A stretch of DNA of 64,000 bases, from assembly GCF_022374875.2 (NCBI RefSeq), contig NZ_CP092428.2:186001-250000 (forward strand). Reading direction: 5' to 3'. Numbering within the stretch: the stretch's first letter is position 1; each line of letters starts with the position of its first letter. The notes below the pieces were generated by a model. The model ran no database searches. It saw nothing but the letters and a program-made list of their open reading frames with translations, and had not been told where the DNA came from. Both the position numbers and the translations under genes were made by a program. The stretch is from Mycolicibacterium rufum. Its GTDB lineage: Bacteria; Actinomycetota; Actinomycetes; Mycobacteriales; Mycobacteriaceae. Shown in pieces: positions 1 to 9,539 of the stretch.

Positions 1-63
1 ACCTCTGTTCGTGACGCCGCGGTTAGCGCCGGGGCGGGGGAGGAAACCGAGCAGCTGCGTCAG

Positions 64-1590
64 GTGCTCGTCGCGGTCATGGTCAACGACGTCTCGATCG
101 CGGTGCGCCTCGACGCTGCCGCAGCCATCGGCATCCAGACCCCGGCGCTGGTCGACGTGCTCAACGTCCGTTTGGCCGAGATCGGAAAGCCGCGGTTGTC
201 GGTGCGTCCGGGAGATCCGGTCGCCGGCCGCGGCCGGTGGGCGTTGTGCTGGGTCGACGGCACACCGTTGAAACCGAAGCGCTCCTTGAGCGAGCAGGCA
301 GTCCTCGACGGCGCCACGTTGTGGCTGCGCTTCATCGACGACGTCGAGACACGAATTCCGGTGATCGAACACGTCACCAGCGCCATTCCCGCCGAGCTGC
401 GCAAGCACTGGCCGTCGGTGACCCCGCCGTGGGCCGCGCGGGTCGGTGTCATCCTGGTAGCGGGCGCGACATTTCTGGTCGATGCGTTGCTGCTGCGCTG
501 GCGCTACGGCCACGATGACTGGACCGCCAGCGCCGCTGCGGGAGTGTGTGCGCTGGTCCTGCTCATCGTCGCGGCGGTCACCGGAATCCGGTCGACGCGC
601 AACCGCCGCGCAGCCGGCGACCTGCGCGGCGCCGAACCCGGCCGGGCCGAGGTGTTGCGCGCTGAACTGTTCGTGGCCGACGCGTTCCTGCTCCTGGCGG
701 CTACCACCACGGCCGTCGCGGCATCTGTGCTCATTCCCGGCCCGCTGGGCGCCGTGCACGCCGGCCTTGGCGCCGCGGTGACGCTGGCCGCGGCGATTCT
801 CACCATGCGCTTCACCGGTCGCCACATCGCGCTGTGCACCGCGGTGGTCGTACTTAGCGTCGCGACCCTGGTCTCCGGTGTGGCGCGCATGTTGTGGGTC
901 ACCTCAGCGGTGTCGCTGTTGGGCATCGTGCTGCTGGTCAGCATCTTCTGCCTCAAGCTGACCCCCGGGTTGGCGCGCATGCTGGCCAACCTGCGGCTAC
1001 CGGTGTTCCCCTCAGCCAGCGGTCGGTGGATCTTCGAGACGCGACCAGACCTTCCCAGCGCCGTGGTGGTGCCCAGCGGTACGGCGCCCACTTTGGAGGG
1101 CCCTGAATCTGTCCGCAACGTCGTCATCTCCGTCGACCGCGCACGCGGCTTTCAGACGGGGCTGCTCGCTGGATTCTCGATCCTGCTGGTGGTCTGCTCG
1201 ACTGCACTGTGCGATCCACACGCCGACCCGCGTTGGCTGCCGCTGGTGGTTGCCGCCACCAGCGCCGGCTGCATCCTGCTGCACGCCAGGTCCTACACCG
1301 ACCGCCAGCAATCGACGTTGGTGGCCGTGGCGGCCGTGGCGGTCGGCCTGGCCGTCCCGCTGCGCTACGTCCTCGAACTGTGGTCGCCGGCCGCGCTGCT
1401 GATCGGGTGTGCGTGCATGCTCGTTCTGACCGCCGCGGGGCTGGCCTTGGCGGCAATCATCCCCACCCACGTCTACAGCCCCATGTTCAAGCAGGTCGTC
1501 GAATTGATGGGCTACGTGCTCTTCGTCGCACCGTTCCCGCTGACCTTTTGGCTCATGGGTGTGTTCTCGGCGATCAGGTACCGCTCGTGA
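64..1590 (+). CDS. eccD: EccD, ESX type VII secretion membrane channel component
   Basis: EccD is the polytopic inner-membrane subunit of the ESX secretion channel. The sequence shows an N-terminal soluble domain of about 110 residues with the ubiquitin-like look of EccD, followed by eleven hydrophobic segments, ending in a long helix near FPLTFWLMGVFSAI. This is the usual EccD plan and length. The chosen GTG is only one option: the frame stays open to the left edge of the window, and ATG at 79 is also possible. The last bases overlap the GTG of mycP (GTGA), so the two are translationally coupled. The usual upstream ESX genes (eccB, eccC, PE/PPE, esx) must lie to the left of the window. Confidence 0.88.
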   Translation: MLVAVMVNDVSIAVRLDAAAAIGIQTPALVDVLNVRLAEIGKPRLSVRPGDPVAGRGRWALCWVDGTPLKPKRSLSEQAVLDGATLWLRFIDDVETRIPVIEHVTSAIPAELRKHWPSVTPPWAARVGVILVAGATFLVDALLLRWRYGHDDWTASAAAGVCALVLLIVAAVTGIRSTRNRRAAGDLRGAEPGRAEVLRAELFVADAFLLLAATTTAVAASVLIPGPLGAVHAGLGAAVTLAAAILTMRFTGRHIALCTAVVVLSVATLVSGVARMLWVTSAVSLLGIVLLVSIFCLKLTPGLARMLANLRLPVFPSASGRWIFETRPDLPSAVVVPSGTAPTLEGPESVRNVVISVDRARGFQTGLLAGFSILLVVCSTALCDPHADPRWLPLVVAATSAGCILLHARSYTDRQQSTLVAVAAVAVGLAVPLRYVLELWSPAALLIGCACMLVLTAAGLALAAIIPTHVYSPMFKQVVELMGYVLFVAPFPLTFWLMGVFSAIRYRS

Positions 1591-3254
1591 GTCCGGTTCC
1601 CGCCTCGGTGCGCGGCGCGTCGTGCGTCGCGGCCTCCGCCCTGCTGGCCCTCGCGCCTGCCTTGGCCACCGCGCCGTCTGCAGCAGCGGTCGCCCCACCC
1701 ACGATCGACCCGGCAGCGGTGCCGCCAGACAATCCTCCGTCGCCGCCGGAACCGATGAAGCAGGGCGCCTACTGCCCGCGCGTGGGCACGCTCCCGGGCA
1801 CCGACTACCGCGTGCAGCCGCGCTACCTCGACATGATGAATCTTTCGGAGGCTTGGCAATTCGGTCGCGGCGCGGGCGTCACCGTCGCGGTCATCGACAC
1901 CGGTGTTAACCCGCACCCGCGCCTGCCCAACCTCATCCCCGGGGGCGATTACGTCTCCGACGGCGACGGCCTGCAAGACTGCGACGCCCATGGAACCATC
2001 GTCGCGTCGATCATCGGGGCCGCTCCCGCTGACGGCAAGACACCTCTGCCGCCGCAGCGCCAAACCCGCCAACCCGACAGCGTCCCCACCTCCGAGGCAC
2101 CGCCACCGCCGCCACCACCGCCACCGCCACAGACGGTGATCGTTCAGGTGCCTCCGCCACCCCCGCCACCGCCACCACCGGCGCCGCCGGCGGCGTGGCG
2201 CAACGACGGTGGGGCGCTGCAGGTCCAGCTGGTCGACCACCGGGTCCCGCTGCCCCTCGACGACCCGCCACCCCCACCGGCACCGGTGATTCCGCCGCCG
2301 GACGCCTATACCGGCATCGCGCCGGACGCCGCGATCATCTCGATCCGGCAGTCCTCTCAGGCGTTCAGCCCGGAGAACGCGTTTGGCAACGAAGACCCGG
2401 TGACCCGGCGCAAGGCCGGCGACATCGAAACGGTGGCCAGGGCCGTCGTGCACGCGGCCAATATGGGCGCCAAGGTCATCAACATTTCCGAGGTGTCGTG
2501 CATGAGTGCGTTGGACGTGATCGACCAGAAAGCGCTCGGTGCCGCGATCCGCTACGCCGCGGTGGACAAGGACGCGGTCATCGTCGCGGCCGCGGGAAAC
2601 ACCAGTAACAAGGACTGCAAGCAGAACCCCATCTACAACCCGTTGAGCCCGAACGACTCTCGCGACTGGGCCGGGGTCTCGACGGTCGTGACCCCGGCGT
2701 GGTTTTCGGACTACGTGCTCACCGTGGGCGCGGTCGACGCCGACGCAAACCCGTTGACCGATCTGAGCATCGCCGGTCCGTGGGTGTCGATCGCCGCGCC
2801 GGGGACGAACGTCGAGAGCCTGTCCGCGCGTGACGACGGACTGATGAACGCCGTTGAGGGCCAGGACAAGCAGCTCGTCTCCCCGGCCGGCACGTCGTTC
2901 TCGGCCGCCATTGTGTCCGGTGTCGCGACCCTGGTGCGTGCGAAGTATCCGAATCTGACGTCGCATCAGATCATCAACCGTCTAGTGCGCACTGCTCGCC
3001 CGCCGGCCCGCGGTGTCGACAATCAGGTGGGGTTTGGGATCGTGGACCCGGTTGCGGCGTTGACCTATGACCTTCCCGACGGTGATCCCCGGCCGCCCGA
3101 ACGCATCTCGGATCGACTGGTGATGCCGCCACCGCACCCTGGTCGGGACATGTCACCGGTGTGGATGGCGCTCGGTGGGATCGGTGCGGTGGGTCTGCTG
3201 TCGGCTGCTGCGGTCGGGGTCGCGGCGATCGTTCGCAAGAGGGGGGCTCAGTGA
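1587..3254 (+). CDS. mycP: MycP, mycosin subtilisin-like membrane protease of the ESX system
   Basis: Mycosins are membrane-anchored S8 proteases that sit on the periplasmic side of ESX channels and stabilise them. The 555-aa product has a signal peptide (CVAASALLALAPALATAPSA), catalytic Asp about residue 104 in VAVIDTG, His about 135 in DCDAHGT, an oxyanion Asn in VAAAGNTS, Ser about 437 in SPAGTSFSA, and a C-terminal transmembrane helix followed by RKRGAQ. Between His and Ser lies a long loop with two runs of ten prolines (about 2100-2185), longer than I would expect for the standard loop. GTG at 1587 overlaps the eccD stop, and the stop overlaps the eccE start. Confidence 0.93.
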   Translation: MSPVPASVRGASCVAASALLALAPALATAPSAAAVAPPTIDPAAVPPDNPPSPPEPMKQGAYCPRVGTLPGTDYRVQPRYLDMMNLSEAWQFGRGAGVTVAVIDTGVNPHPRLPNLIPGGDYVSDGDGLQDCDAHGTIVASIIGAAPADGKTPLPPQRQTRQPDSVPTSEAPPPPPPPPPPQTVIVQVPPPPPPPPPPAPPAAWRNDGGALQVQLVDHRVPLPLDDPPPPPAPVIPPPDAYTGIAPDAAIISIRQSSQAFSPENAFGNEDPVTRRKAGDIETVARAVVHAANMGAKVINISEVSCMSALDVIDQKALGAAIRYAAVDKDAVIVAAAGNTSNKDCKQNPIYNPLSPNDSRDWAGVSTVVTPAWFSDYVLTVGAVDADANPLTDLSIAGPWVSIAAPGTNVESLSARDDGLMNAVEGQDKQLVSPAGTSFSAAIVSGVATLVRAKYPNLTSHQIINRLVRTARPPARGVDNQVGFGIVDPVAALTYDLPDGDPRPPERISDRLVMPPPHPGRDMSPVWMALGGIGAVGLLSAAAVGVAAIVRKRGAQ

Positions 3255-4846
3255 AATCGGCGTTCGCGGTGGGGCTTCGGCTCACGTGGTGGAGGGTCGT
3301 CGTGGCGTTCGTCGCGACGGTCGCACTTCTCGTTGCGGGAACGAGGCTGTGGCACGGCCCGGTCGCTCTGATCGCGCCCATCGTGGTCGCGCTCCTTGTC
3401 GACACGGCCATGCTGGTGACGTGGCGCCGGGAAACACTCGGTGTCCTCGCGCTGCGTCAGCTACGTCGGGGCGGCGCGCGTACGACGGTCACCGCACCGG
3501 TGTGTTTGCATCGGCCTCGTTGGACTGACGAGGAGGTGGCGATTCGCGGCGACGAGTACGAAGCGTTGGCGGTGGTGGCCGTCGACGGTCCCTCCCACAC
3601 CCCTTCGGTGCTCGATCAGCACCGCGTGCAGTCCGGGGTTTCTCTGCCGCTGGGGGTGGTCGCGGCCGCGGTCACCCAATTCGACGTCGAGTTGGCAGGG
3701 ATTGACGTGCACAGCGTGGGTCGACGACGCGCATCGGCTGACCATCATCCGTACTCGGAGACCTACTCCGGGATCGTCGCCGACTACGGCGCGGTGGGGC
3801 AGCGCAGCACGTGGTGCGTTCTGCGCTTGCGGAGCCGCGACAACACCGGCGCGATCGCCGCCCGCGACTCCGTCGCGGCGACCCTGGCGGCGTGTGCCCG
3901 CCGGCTGGCCGTCGAGCTCAGCGCTCACGGGTGCCCGGCGCGCCTGGTGGGCACCGCCGAGCTCGATGGACTCGACGCGGCCGTCGCGGGTCCGCTGGCC
4001 AATGGGGCCGCTGCGCGGTGGTCGGCTCTGGTGCACCCGGCAGGTGCCGTGACCAGCTACTGGGTGTCACCCGCTGACATCACCACCGCCACGCTGGACC
4101 GGCTGTGGGCACCCGACACCGACACCACCATGACCAGCATTCAGCTGCGTCCAGGGGAGGGCGGGGTGGTCTCGGTGGGAATGCTCGTTCGCTACGCGAC
4201 GGGCGGCGCACTCAAGGAACCGCCGCTGCGCGGCCTCAACCCGCTCTCCGGCCAACAAGAGGCGGCGCTGCGGGCGACGCTGCTCGAGCCTCGGGTACCA
4301 GCCCTGCGGGTGCCGCACCGCGTCCTGGCCGACGGTGAGAACTTGCGCGCACCCATCGGCGCCACGGGGGTTCTGATCGGGGCGACCGCCAAGCACCACC
4401 CGATGCTGATCCCGCTCGGCGACGCTCGTCCCGGCCGCCGCGCGCTGGTCACCGTGGCAGGGGAGCTTGCCCTGCTCGTTCAGGTCGCCCGTCGCGCTGC
4501 TGCCACGGGGTACCAGGTGGCTGTGGTGACCGACAGACCGCAGCTGTGGCGCTGCGCGGTGGCCACCGGTCTGCGGGTGGTTCGCGAGGTCCCCGACGAG
4601 CTGCCCGATGAGGGCCGCGCGATGATCGTCGTCTATGACCATGCGGGCGCGACCGGTGCGCATCCCAGTGCGGCGATCACGATGCGTGCGGTGAGCGCGG
4701 GAACGGCCAGCGTCGCCGACGTGCACCTGGAACAGGATTCCAACAGCACTGCCGTCGTCCGCACAGCTGAGTTCCGCTACCGCGTGCAAATCGACGTGAA
4801 GTCCGAACGCAACGAGATCGCCGCCACTACCCGGCGGGCGGCGTGA
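3251..4846 (+). CDS. eccE: EccE, ESX secretion membrane protein
   Basis: EccE is a peripheral membrane component of the ESX complex that contacts MycP. The 531-aa product begins with two transmembrane helices (residues about 12-35 and 37-58), followed by a long soluble alpha/beta domain without catalytic motifs, which is the EccE layout. Identity rests mainly on this architecture and on position between mycP and eccA. GTG at 3251 overlaps the mycP TGA. A gap of about 50 bp separates it from eccA, which has its own ribosome-binding site. Confidence 0.85.
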   Translation: MKSAFAVGLRLTWWRVVVAFVATVALLVAGTRLWHGPVALIAPIVVALLVDTAMLVTWRRETLGVLALRQLRRGGARTTVTAPVCLHRPRWTDEEVAIRGDEYEALAVVAVDGPSHTPSVLDQHRVQSGVSLPLGVVAAAVTQFDVELAGIDVHSVGRRRASADHHPYSETYSGIVADYGAVGQRSTWCVLRLRSRDNTGAIAARDSVAATLAACARRLAVELSAHGCPARLVGTAELDGLDAAVAGPLANGAAARWSALVHPAGAVTSYWVSPADITTATLDRLWAPDTDTTMTSIQLRPGEGGVVSVGMLVRYATGGALKEPPLRGLNPLSGQQEAALRATLLEPRVPALRVPHRVLADGENLRAPIGATGVLIGATAKHHPMLIPLGDARPGRRALVTVAGELALLVQVARRAAATGYQVAVVTDRPQLWRCAVATGLRVVREVPDELPDEGRAMIVVYDHAGATGAHPSAAITMRAVSAGTASVADVHLEQDSNSTAVVRTAEFRYRVQIDVKSERNEIAATTRRAA

Positions 4847-4898
4847 ACGAACGGGTCGACACCAGAGACGTTTTGATTAGGCAAGGGGCACAACGGCA

Positions 4899-6740
4899 AT
4901 GACCACCGCGCATGCGAGCGACCAAGCTCGCGCCGCCATGACTCGCGGCCTCCTGGCCTCCAACATCAACGTCGACGGTGTGATGGCTGGAAGCAACCCG
5001 CGGGTGGCCGCCGACATGTTCAAGAAGGCCACCGATTTCGATCCGGGGATCTGTGATGCGTGGCTGGCGCGCATCGTCGCCGGCGACGATAGCGTCCACG
5101 TCGTCCAGGCGGCGTGGGATGCTCGCGAGTCCTATGGGTGGGAGATTCAGCGACTCAATCTGCGTGGCACGGCGTTTCGACCCATGGTGTCCGACGGGGT
5201 CTTTCTGAGGTTGGAGATCACCTCTCGCGATTCCCTGCGCGCCGCGCTGGCCGTGGCGCTCATCCGCGAGCAACAGTTCGCGAAGGCTGACGCGCTCCTG
5301 GCTGATGCGGCGCCCGCCGACCCGTTCGACGTCGATTCTCACGTCTACGCGCGTGGACTGTTGCAGTTTCAGACCAAGCGCTGGCCCGACGTGCTCGCCG
5401 CGTTCTCCACCGACCGGGTGTGGCGCTTGCCGATCTACGGCGCCGCGGCCTCGGCGATGGCGGCCACCGCGTTGGCCTCCCTGGGCGTCTTCGAAGACGG
5501 CTACCGTCGCGCCCAGAAGGCCGTCGAATCCGATCTCCTCCCGGCAGCGGCGGTCATAGGGCTCTACACCCAAGCGATGTGCCTACGTCACCTCGACAAG
5601 GCCGACGACGCCAACCAGCTTCTACGCCGGGCATATTCGCGCGATTCCCAGTTCACACCGGCTCGCGAGGCGCTCGACGATCAGACGATTCGGCTGGTCC
5701 TGACCAGTCCCGAGGCGATCGAGTCGCGGACCAACCCGTGGGACCCCGACAGCGCCCCGACCAAGGAAGCCGCCGAGGCGGCCAAGCACTCCGCGCAGGC
5801 CGGGAAGCTGCTCGCCGAGGGCGACGCCGAACTCAATGCCATGCTCGGCATGGACGCTGCCAAACGTGAAGTGAAGCGCATCCGCTCCACCACGAAGGTC
5901 AACCAGCTGCGCACCAAGGCGGGGCTGCCGGTGCCGGTCAGCTCGCGGCACACCCTGCTACTGGGCCCGCCGGGAACGGGCAAGACGACGGTGGCGCGGT
6001 CGCTGACCAAGCAGCTCTGCGGGCTGGGTGTTCTGCGGCGCCCAACCGTCGTCGAGACACGCCGTTCCAAGCTGCTGGGCCGGCACATGGGCGATGCGGA
6101 GAAGAACACCGAGGCCACCGTCGAAGGGGCAATGGGTGGGGCCCTGTTCATCGACGAGATGCACAACCTCTACGAAACCGGTTACTCCGGTGGCGATGCC
6201 TACGGCACTGCCATTCTGGAGACGTTGCTGCCCTACCTGGAGAACGATCGTGCCGAGCTCGTTGTGTTCGGTGCGGGCTATCCCAACGCAATGGACCGCA
6301 TGCTGACGGCGAACCAGGGGCTGCGTCGGCGGTTTCCCACCGTGATCCGGTTCGAGTCCTACACCCCCGATGAACTATGGCAGCTCACCGAGCTGATGGC
6401 CGCGGAATACAAGGACGTTCTGGCCGGCGACGTCGAAGCGACACTGCGGCCGGTGTTCGAGCGGTTCTACCTCCAGGAAAACCGTTCTCCCGAAGGCGAC
6501 GTCATTCGAGGCACCGATTGGCTCGGCAACGCGGGCTTCGTGCGCAACATCGTCGAGAAGGCGCGCGATCACCGCAACAACCGCGTCGACAACGAGGACC
6601 TCGACGCCCTCCTGGCTCAGGACGATTTGCTCACCGAAGCCCAGCTGCTGCCGTTCCAGCAGCTCATCGCCGAAGACATCGCCGAAGGCGTCGCGGCCGC
6701 GGTGTCCGACGCCGAGTCCGACCAGACGTCTGCGAATTAG
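4899..6740 (+). CDS. eccA: EccA, cytosolic AAA+ ATPase (CbxX/CfqX type) of ESX
   Basis: EccA is the cytosolic AAA+ ATPase of ESX systems, thought to act on PE/PPE-type substrates and chaperones. The N-terminal 280 residues are helical with TPR character. The AAA+ domain carries Walker A GPPGTGKTT at about residue 355 and Walker B ALFIDEMHNL at about 413, then an arginine-rich sensor region (LRRRFP). The length of 613 aa is normal for the family. The start is supported by an AGGCAAGGGG stretch upstream. It closes the ESX gene run in this window. Confidence 0.92.
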   Translation: MTTAHASDQARAAMTRGLLASNINVDGVMAGSNPRVAADMFKKATDFDPGICDAWLARIVAGDDSVHVVQAAWDARESYGWEIQRLNLRGTAFRPMVSDGVFLRLEITSRDSLRAALAVALIREQQFAKADALLADAAPADPFDVDSHVYARGLLQFQTKRWPDVLAAFSTDRVWRLPIYGAAASAMAATALASLGVFEDGYRRAQKAVESDLLPAAAVIGLYTQAMCLRHLDKADDANQLLRRAYSRDSQFTPAREALDDQTIRLVLTSPEAIESRTNPWDPDSAPTKEAAEAAKHSAQAGKLLAEGDAELNAMLGMDAAKREVKRIRSTTKVNQLRTKAGLPVPVSSRHTLLLGPPGTGKTTVARSLTKQLCGLGVLRRPTVVETRRSKLLGRHMGDAEKNTEATVEGAMGGALFIDEMHNLYETGYSGGDAYGTAILETLLPYLENDRAELVVFGAGYPNAMDRMLTANQGLRRRFPTVIRFESYTPDELWQLTELMAAEYKDVLAGDVEATLRPVFERFYLQENRSPEGDVIRGTDWLGNAGFVRNIVEKARDHRNNRVDNEDLDALLAQDDLLTEAQLLPFQQLIAEDIAEGVAAAVSDAESDQTSAN

Positions 6741-6871
6741 CCCACTGTGGGCCGCTGCCAGGCTGCGGGCGCTGCAGGATTAGTGCGCCAACCCGGGCCC
6801 GCGGTCTTTTATCGTGGGAGCGGGGGTGGCCATGTGGCGACGCCGCTAATTCAATCGCGAGGGGAGTCAAC

Positions 6872-7207
6872 ATGAAAGCCGCAGGTGCGAACGTGGTACG
6901 CATCGCCGCTGCTGCGCTGGGCGCCAGCGCTCTGCTCACTGCCACGGCCGGGACCGCTTCTGCCTGGCCGATCCCCATCACCGGGGAACAGCAGAACTTC
7001 ATCAATCAGGCACGCGGCGCCGGGTTTCCCGGCGACGACGATCAAGTCTTGACCGCGGGGCTGCAGGCGTGTCGCCTGCTCTATACCGGCCAGGGCGCCG
7101 CAGGTGTGTCGGCGGCGCTGTCGGCTCAGTACGGGAGTTCGCCGGGCCAGGCGGCGGGTCTGGTCAGCGCTGCTCACGCAACGATGTGCACCCAGGCTCC
7201 AAGCTAG
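6872..7207 (+). CDS. Small secreted DUF732-like protein
   Basis: A 111-aa protein with a clear Sec signal peptide (residues 1-32, ending TASAWP) and a mature part with two cysteines (QACRLLYT, ATMCTQ), typical of mycobacterial DUF732 small exported proteins. A strong ribosome-binding site, GAGGGGAG, lies just upstream of the ATG. It sits directly after the ESX genes and converges with the T4SS operon. Function is unknown; a cell-envelope role is inference. Confidence 0.8.
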   Translation: MKAAGANVVRIAAAALGASALLTATAGTASAWPIPITGEQQNFINQARGAGFPGDDDQVLTAGLQACRLLYTGQGAAGVSAALSAQYGSSPGQAAGLVSAAHATMCTQAPS

Positions 7208-7503
7208 GCCCTGCCGGCGCAGGGCACGCTTCGCGGCGGGAATTTCGGGCCTGTGGCTGTGGGTGTTGTGATGAGGGCGCTGGCCTCGTTGAAGTAGCGG
7301 CCGGCGTAGGTGCGCTCGAGTTGGGTGGTTTCAGGATCGAGGAGCACCTCGGCGGCGCTGTCGAGCGCGGAGCGTGCGCACTGCTGGCGCCGGTGGTCGT
7401 CGTCGGCGCGTAGGGCGTCGTGCAGGTCGGCCCGGGCCGCGGCCAGGGCTGGTTTCGACGAGAGCGCCGCGTGGTGCACCACGGGCTGGTGCGGTGTCGT
7501 CAT
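7204..7503 (-). CDS. Small soluble protein, paralogue of the 46657-46917 gene
   Basis: A 99-aa helical protein with no membrane segment and no family I can name. It is the last gene of the T4SS operon: its ATG overlaps the TGA of the VirB6-like gene. It aligns with the product of 46657-46917 over about 60 residues (ADLHDALRADDDHRR against SDIHSAVNADTDHRR, then FNEASALI against LADAEAII), so the plasmid encodes at least two members of this family. The 3' end touches the stop of the DUF732-like gene from the other strand. Confidence 0.75.
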   Translation of the reverse strand: MTTPHQPVVHHAALSSKPALAAARADLHDALRADDDHRRQQCARSALDSAAEVLLDPETTQLERTYAGRYFNEASALITTPTATGPKFPPRSVPCAGRA

Positions 7504-9539
7504 CAGCGTGTCCGGCCTGGTACTGGTGAGGGAGCCTCGTCGGGACCCCGGACGTCATGACGGGAGGGCGCACCATTGCCGTCTCTGCTCCCTGCGGGCC
7601 CGGAACCCGACGGTGGCGGTGAGGTGCCCAGTGCGCGCTGTCGGGGTGGCTGCGGGGCGTCGGCGCGGCGTTCGCGCGGCGTCTGGTCCTGGGACGCTCT
7701 CCCTCGCCGAGAGGACGACTGATGATTGCCTTTCATCCTGTGGGCGGCGGCACCCGCAGCAGCTGCGGGGAGTGCCACTTCCGGGGCGAGGACCATTGCG
7801 CCGGCCTCGGCCGCCCCGGCGGCAGCGGCGCTACCGGTCGTGGTGGCACCAGCACCGGCGCCGCCGATGCGCGCTGCGGTGGAGCTGCTCGATGCGCCCG
7901 CTCCGGACCTCGCGGCGGGGGTGAGGCGCCCGGGGCGGGCGGATGAGCCGCCGGGGGGCCGGCCAGCCACCGGCGCTTGCGTCAGTGTCGACCCTGGTTT
8001 GTCCTCAGCGTCGTCGGATGCTCGGGAGAACCGTTCGCGGGTCTTGTCGGCGATGTTCTTGCCCTGCCCGATGCGGTCCTGGCCGCGTTGGTATCCCTGG
8101 TTGCCGAGGTGCACGGCCTGGCGCACGGATTGAACGAGGTCCTGGCGGGTGGTGTCGTGGAGTATTTCGCGCTTGAGGTACCAAAAGACGCCGGTGGCCA
8201 CTGCCGACCAGAGGGCGACGAGGACGAGCATGGCGACGGGACTTGTCATGCCCACCTGGGTCGCCAGCCCGCCTGGCGCAACGGTTTTCAGGATGAGGAG
8301 GGCCGCGACGCAGGTGTAGAGAACGTAGACGAACACCAGGAACGCGTGACGGAAGAATTGCTCGAGGCGTCGCCGCGCGCGACGGCGTGGAGCTCCGTGA
8401 ATCATGGCCGGCCCGGCGGCGAAGATCGCCATCACGGCGTTCAGCAGCGCTGCACCACACACCATGATGTAGCTGTAGGTGACGTAAAGCACGAAGAATG
8501 CGAAAACCATTCCCAGCAAGCAGAATCCGATGCCGAGCGCGAACACCGTACCGTCGATGCCTTGCGCGTAGCGCAGGGCTTGGGGGGCTCCGCAGGAGGT
8601 CATGGCGTGAGCGGGCGCATCCCGCACACCGCTCATGATGGCCGCCGACCATGCGTGACCACAGCTGCCGATGGTGTCGACGGTGGTGCCGAAATTCCAT
8701 ATTTGCAGAGGTGCCCGCACCAACGCGTCGGCCAGGACACTGGTGAGGTGTCCGAGCTGACCGGTCGTCCCGCCGCCGGCGATGGGGCCGTTGTTGGTGG
8801 CGGCTTGGGCGACGCTGAAACCTAGTGCCCTGGCCTGGTTGAGCAGTCCGTCGTTGCCGATCAGCTCGCCCAGCGGGTCGCGGGTGAGCCACAGTCCCAG
8901 CATGCCGATGGCGAATGCGGTGAGGATGATGGCGGCGCCGTGGCCGCGGCGGCCGTGCCACAAGATGTGGAAGGCGCCGACGCCGATGCCCAGTGCCAGG
9001 CAGATCTGAAAGAAGTGGAGGTCGACGAGCATCTGGCGCAGCGCTTCCAGGATTGGCCGGAACCACGCAGCGAGCCAATACAACCAGGTGCTCGACATGG
9101 CGAACTTGAGCAGCCACAGCACCGCGGCGAGCAGGAAGATGTAGCACGACGCCTGGGCTTGCACCCAGCTCGCCACGGTCTCGTGGGTGAGGCCGGTGGT
9201 GATCGCGCGCGCTCCCCAGCGGACCCAGGAGCCGGGGTCGACGACGCTGACGTCGGGGCCGGATTCGGTGAGCGCCTCCATGGTGTCCACGGTGGACAGG
9301 AAGTAGGCGCCGATGGGAACGCCGTCGGTGTCGGTGATCCCGGTCCAGTTGAGCGCCGCTGACATGGTGGAGGCCGCGGCCCGGGGTGCGGCGATCACCG
9401 CCCACAGCGCCAGGACGTGGGTCATCGTCCAGAACGTGAGGAGTCGGCGCAGACGCGGGTGTACGGCGAGCTCGTAGCCCAGACGTTCTGCGGCGACGTC
9501 GCGCAGTCTCGATGCGGTCGCCGGCGCGGCGGTGATCAT
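7503..9539 (-). CDS. VirB6/TrbL-like polytopic T4SS membrane protein
   Basis: A 678-aa protein with about eight to ten transmembrane helices over residues 30-460 (for example TFWTMTHVLALWAVIAA and LGMVFAFFVLYVTYSYI) and a C-terminal tail of some 180 residues that is rich in Ala, Gly, Ser, Pro and Arg and probably disordered. Position directly downstream of the VirB4-type ATPase gene, with ATGA overlap, and topology fit the VirB6/TrbL channel component of actinobacterial T4SS. The assignment is by architecture and context, not by a signature motif. Confidence 0.8.
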   Translation of the reverse strand: MITAAPATASRLRDVAAERLGYELAVHPRLRRLLTFWTMTHVLALWAVIAAPRAAASTMSAALNWTGITDTDGVPIGAYFLSTVDTMEALTESGPDVSVVDPGSWVRWGARAITTGLTHETVASWVQAQASCYIFLLAAVLWLLKFAMSSTWLYWLAAWFRPILEALRQMLVDLHFFQICLALGIGVGAFHILWHGRRGHGAAIILTAFAIGMLGLWLTRDPLGELIGNDGLLNQARALGFSVAQAATNNGPIAGGGTTGQLGHLTSVLADALVRAPLQIWNFGTTVDTIGSCGHAWSAAIMSGVRDAPAHAMTSCGAPQALRYAQGIDGTVFALGIGFCLLGMVFAFFVLYVTYSYIMVCGAALLNAVMAIFAAGPAMIHGAPRRRARRRLEQFFRHAFLVFVYVLYTCVAALLILKTVAPGGLATQVGMTSPVAMLVLVALWSAVATGVFWYLKREILHDTTRQDLVQSVRQAVHLGNQGYQRGQDRIGQGKNIADKTRERFSRASDDAEDKPGSTLTQAPVAGRPPGGSSARPGRLTPAARSGAGASSSSTAARIGGAGAGATTTGSAAAAGAAEAGAMVLAPEVALPAAAAGAAAHRMKGNHQSSSRRGRASQDQTPRERRADAPQPPRQRALGTSPPPSGSGPAGSRDGNGAPSRHDVRGPDEAPSPVPGRTR

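Noticed and set aside
12..40. GCGGTTAGCGCCGGGG near the left edge as another copy of the leader proximal box
   Set aside because: Only a partial match, inside the eccD frame and without hairpin or start context.
504..1127. Long minus-strand open frames opposite eccD
   Set aside because: High-GC shadow frames; the plus strand has the coding bias and a recognisable family.
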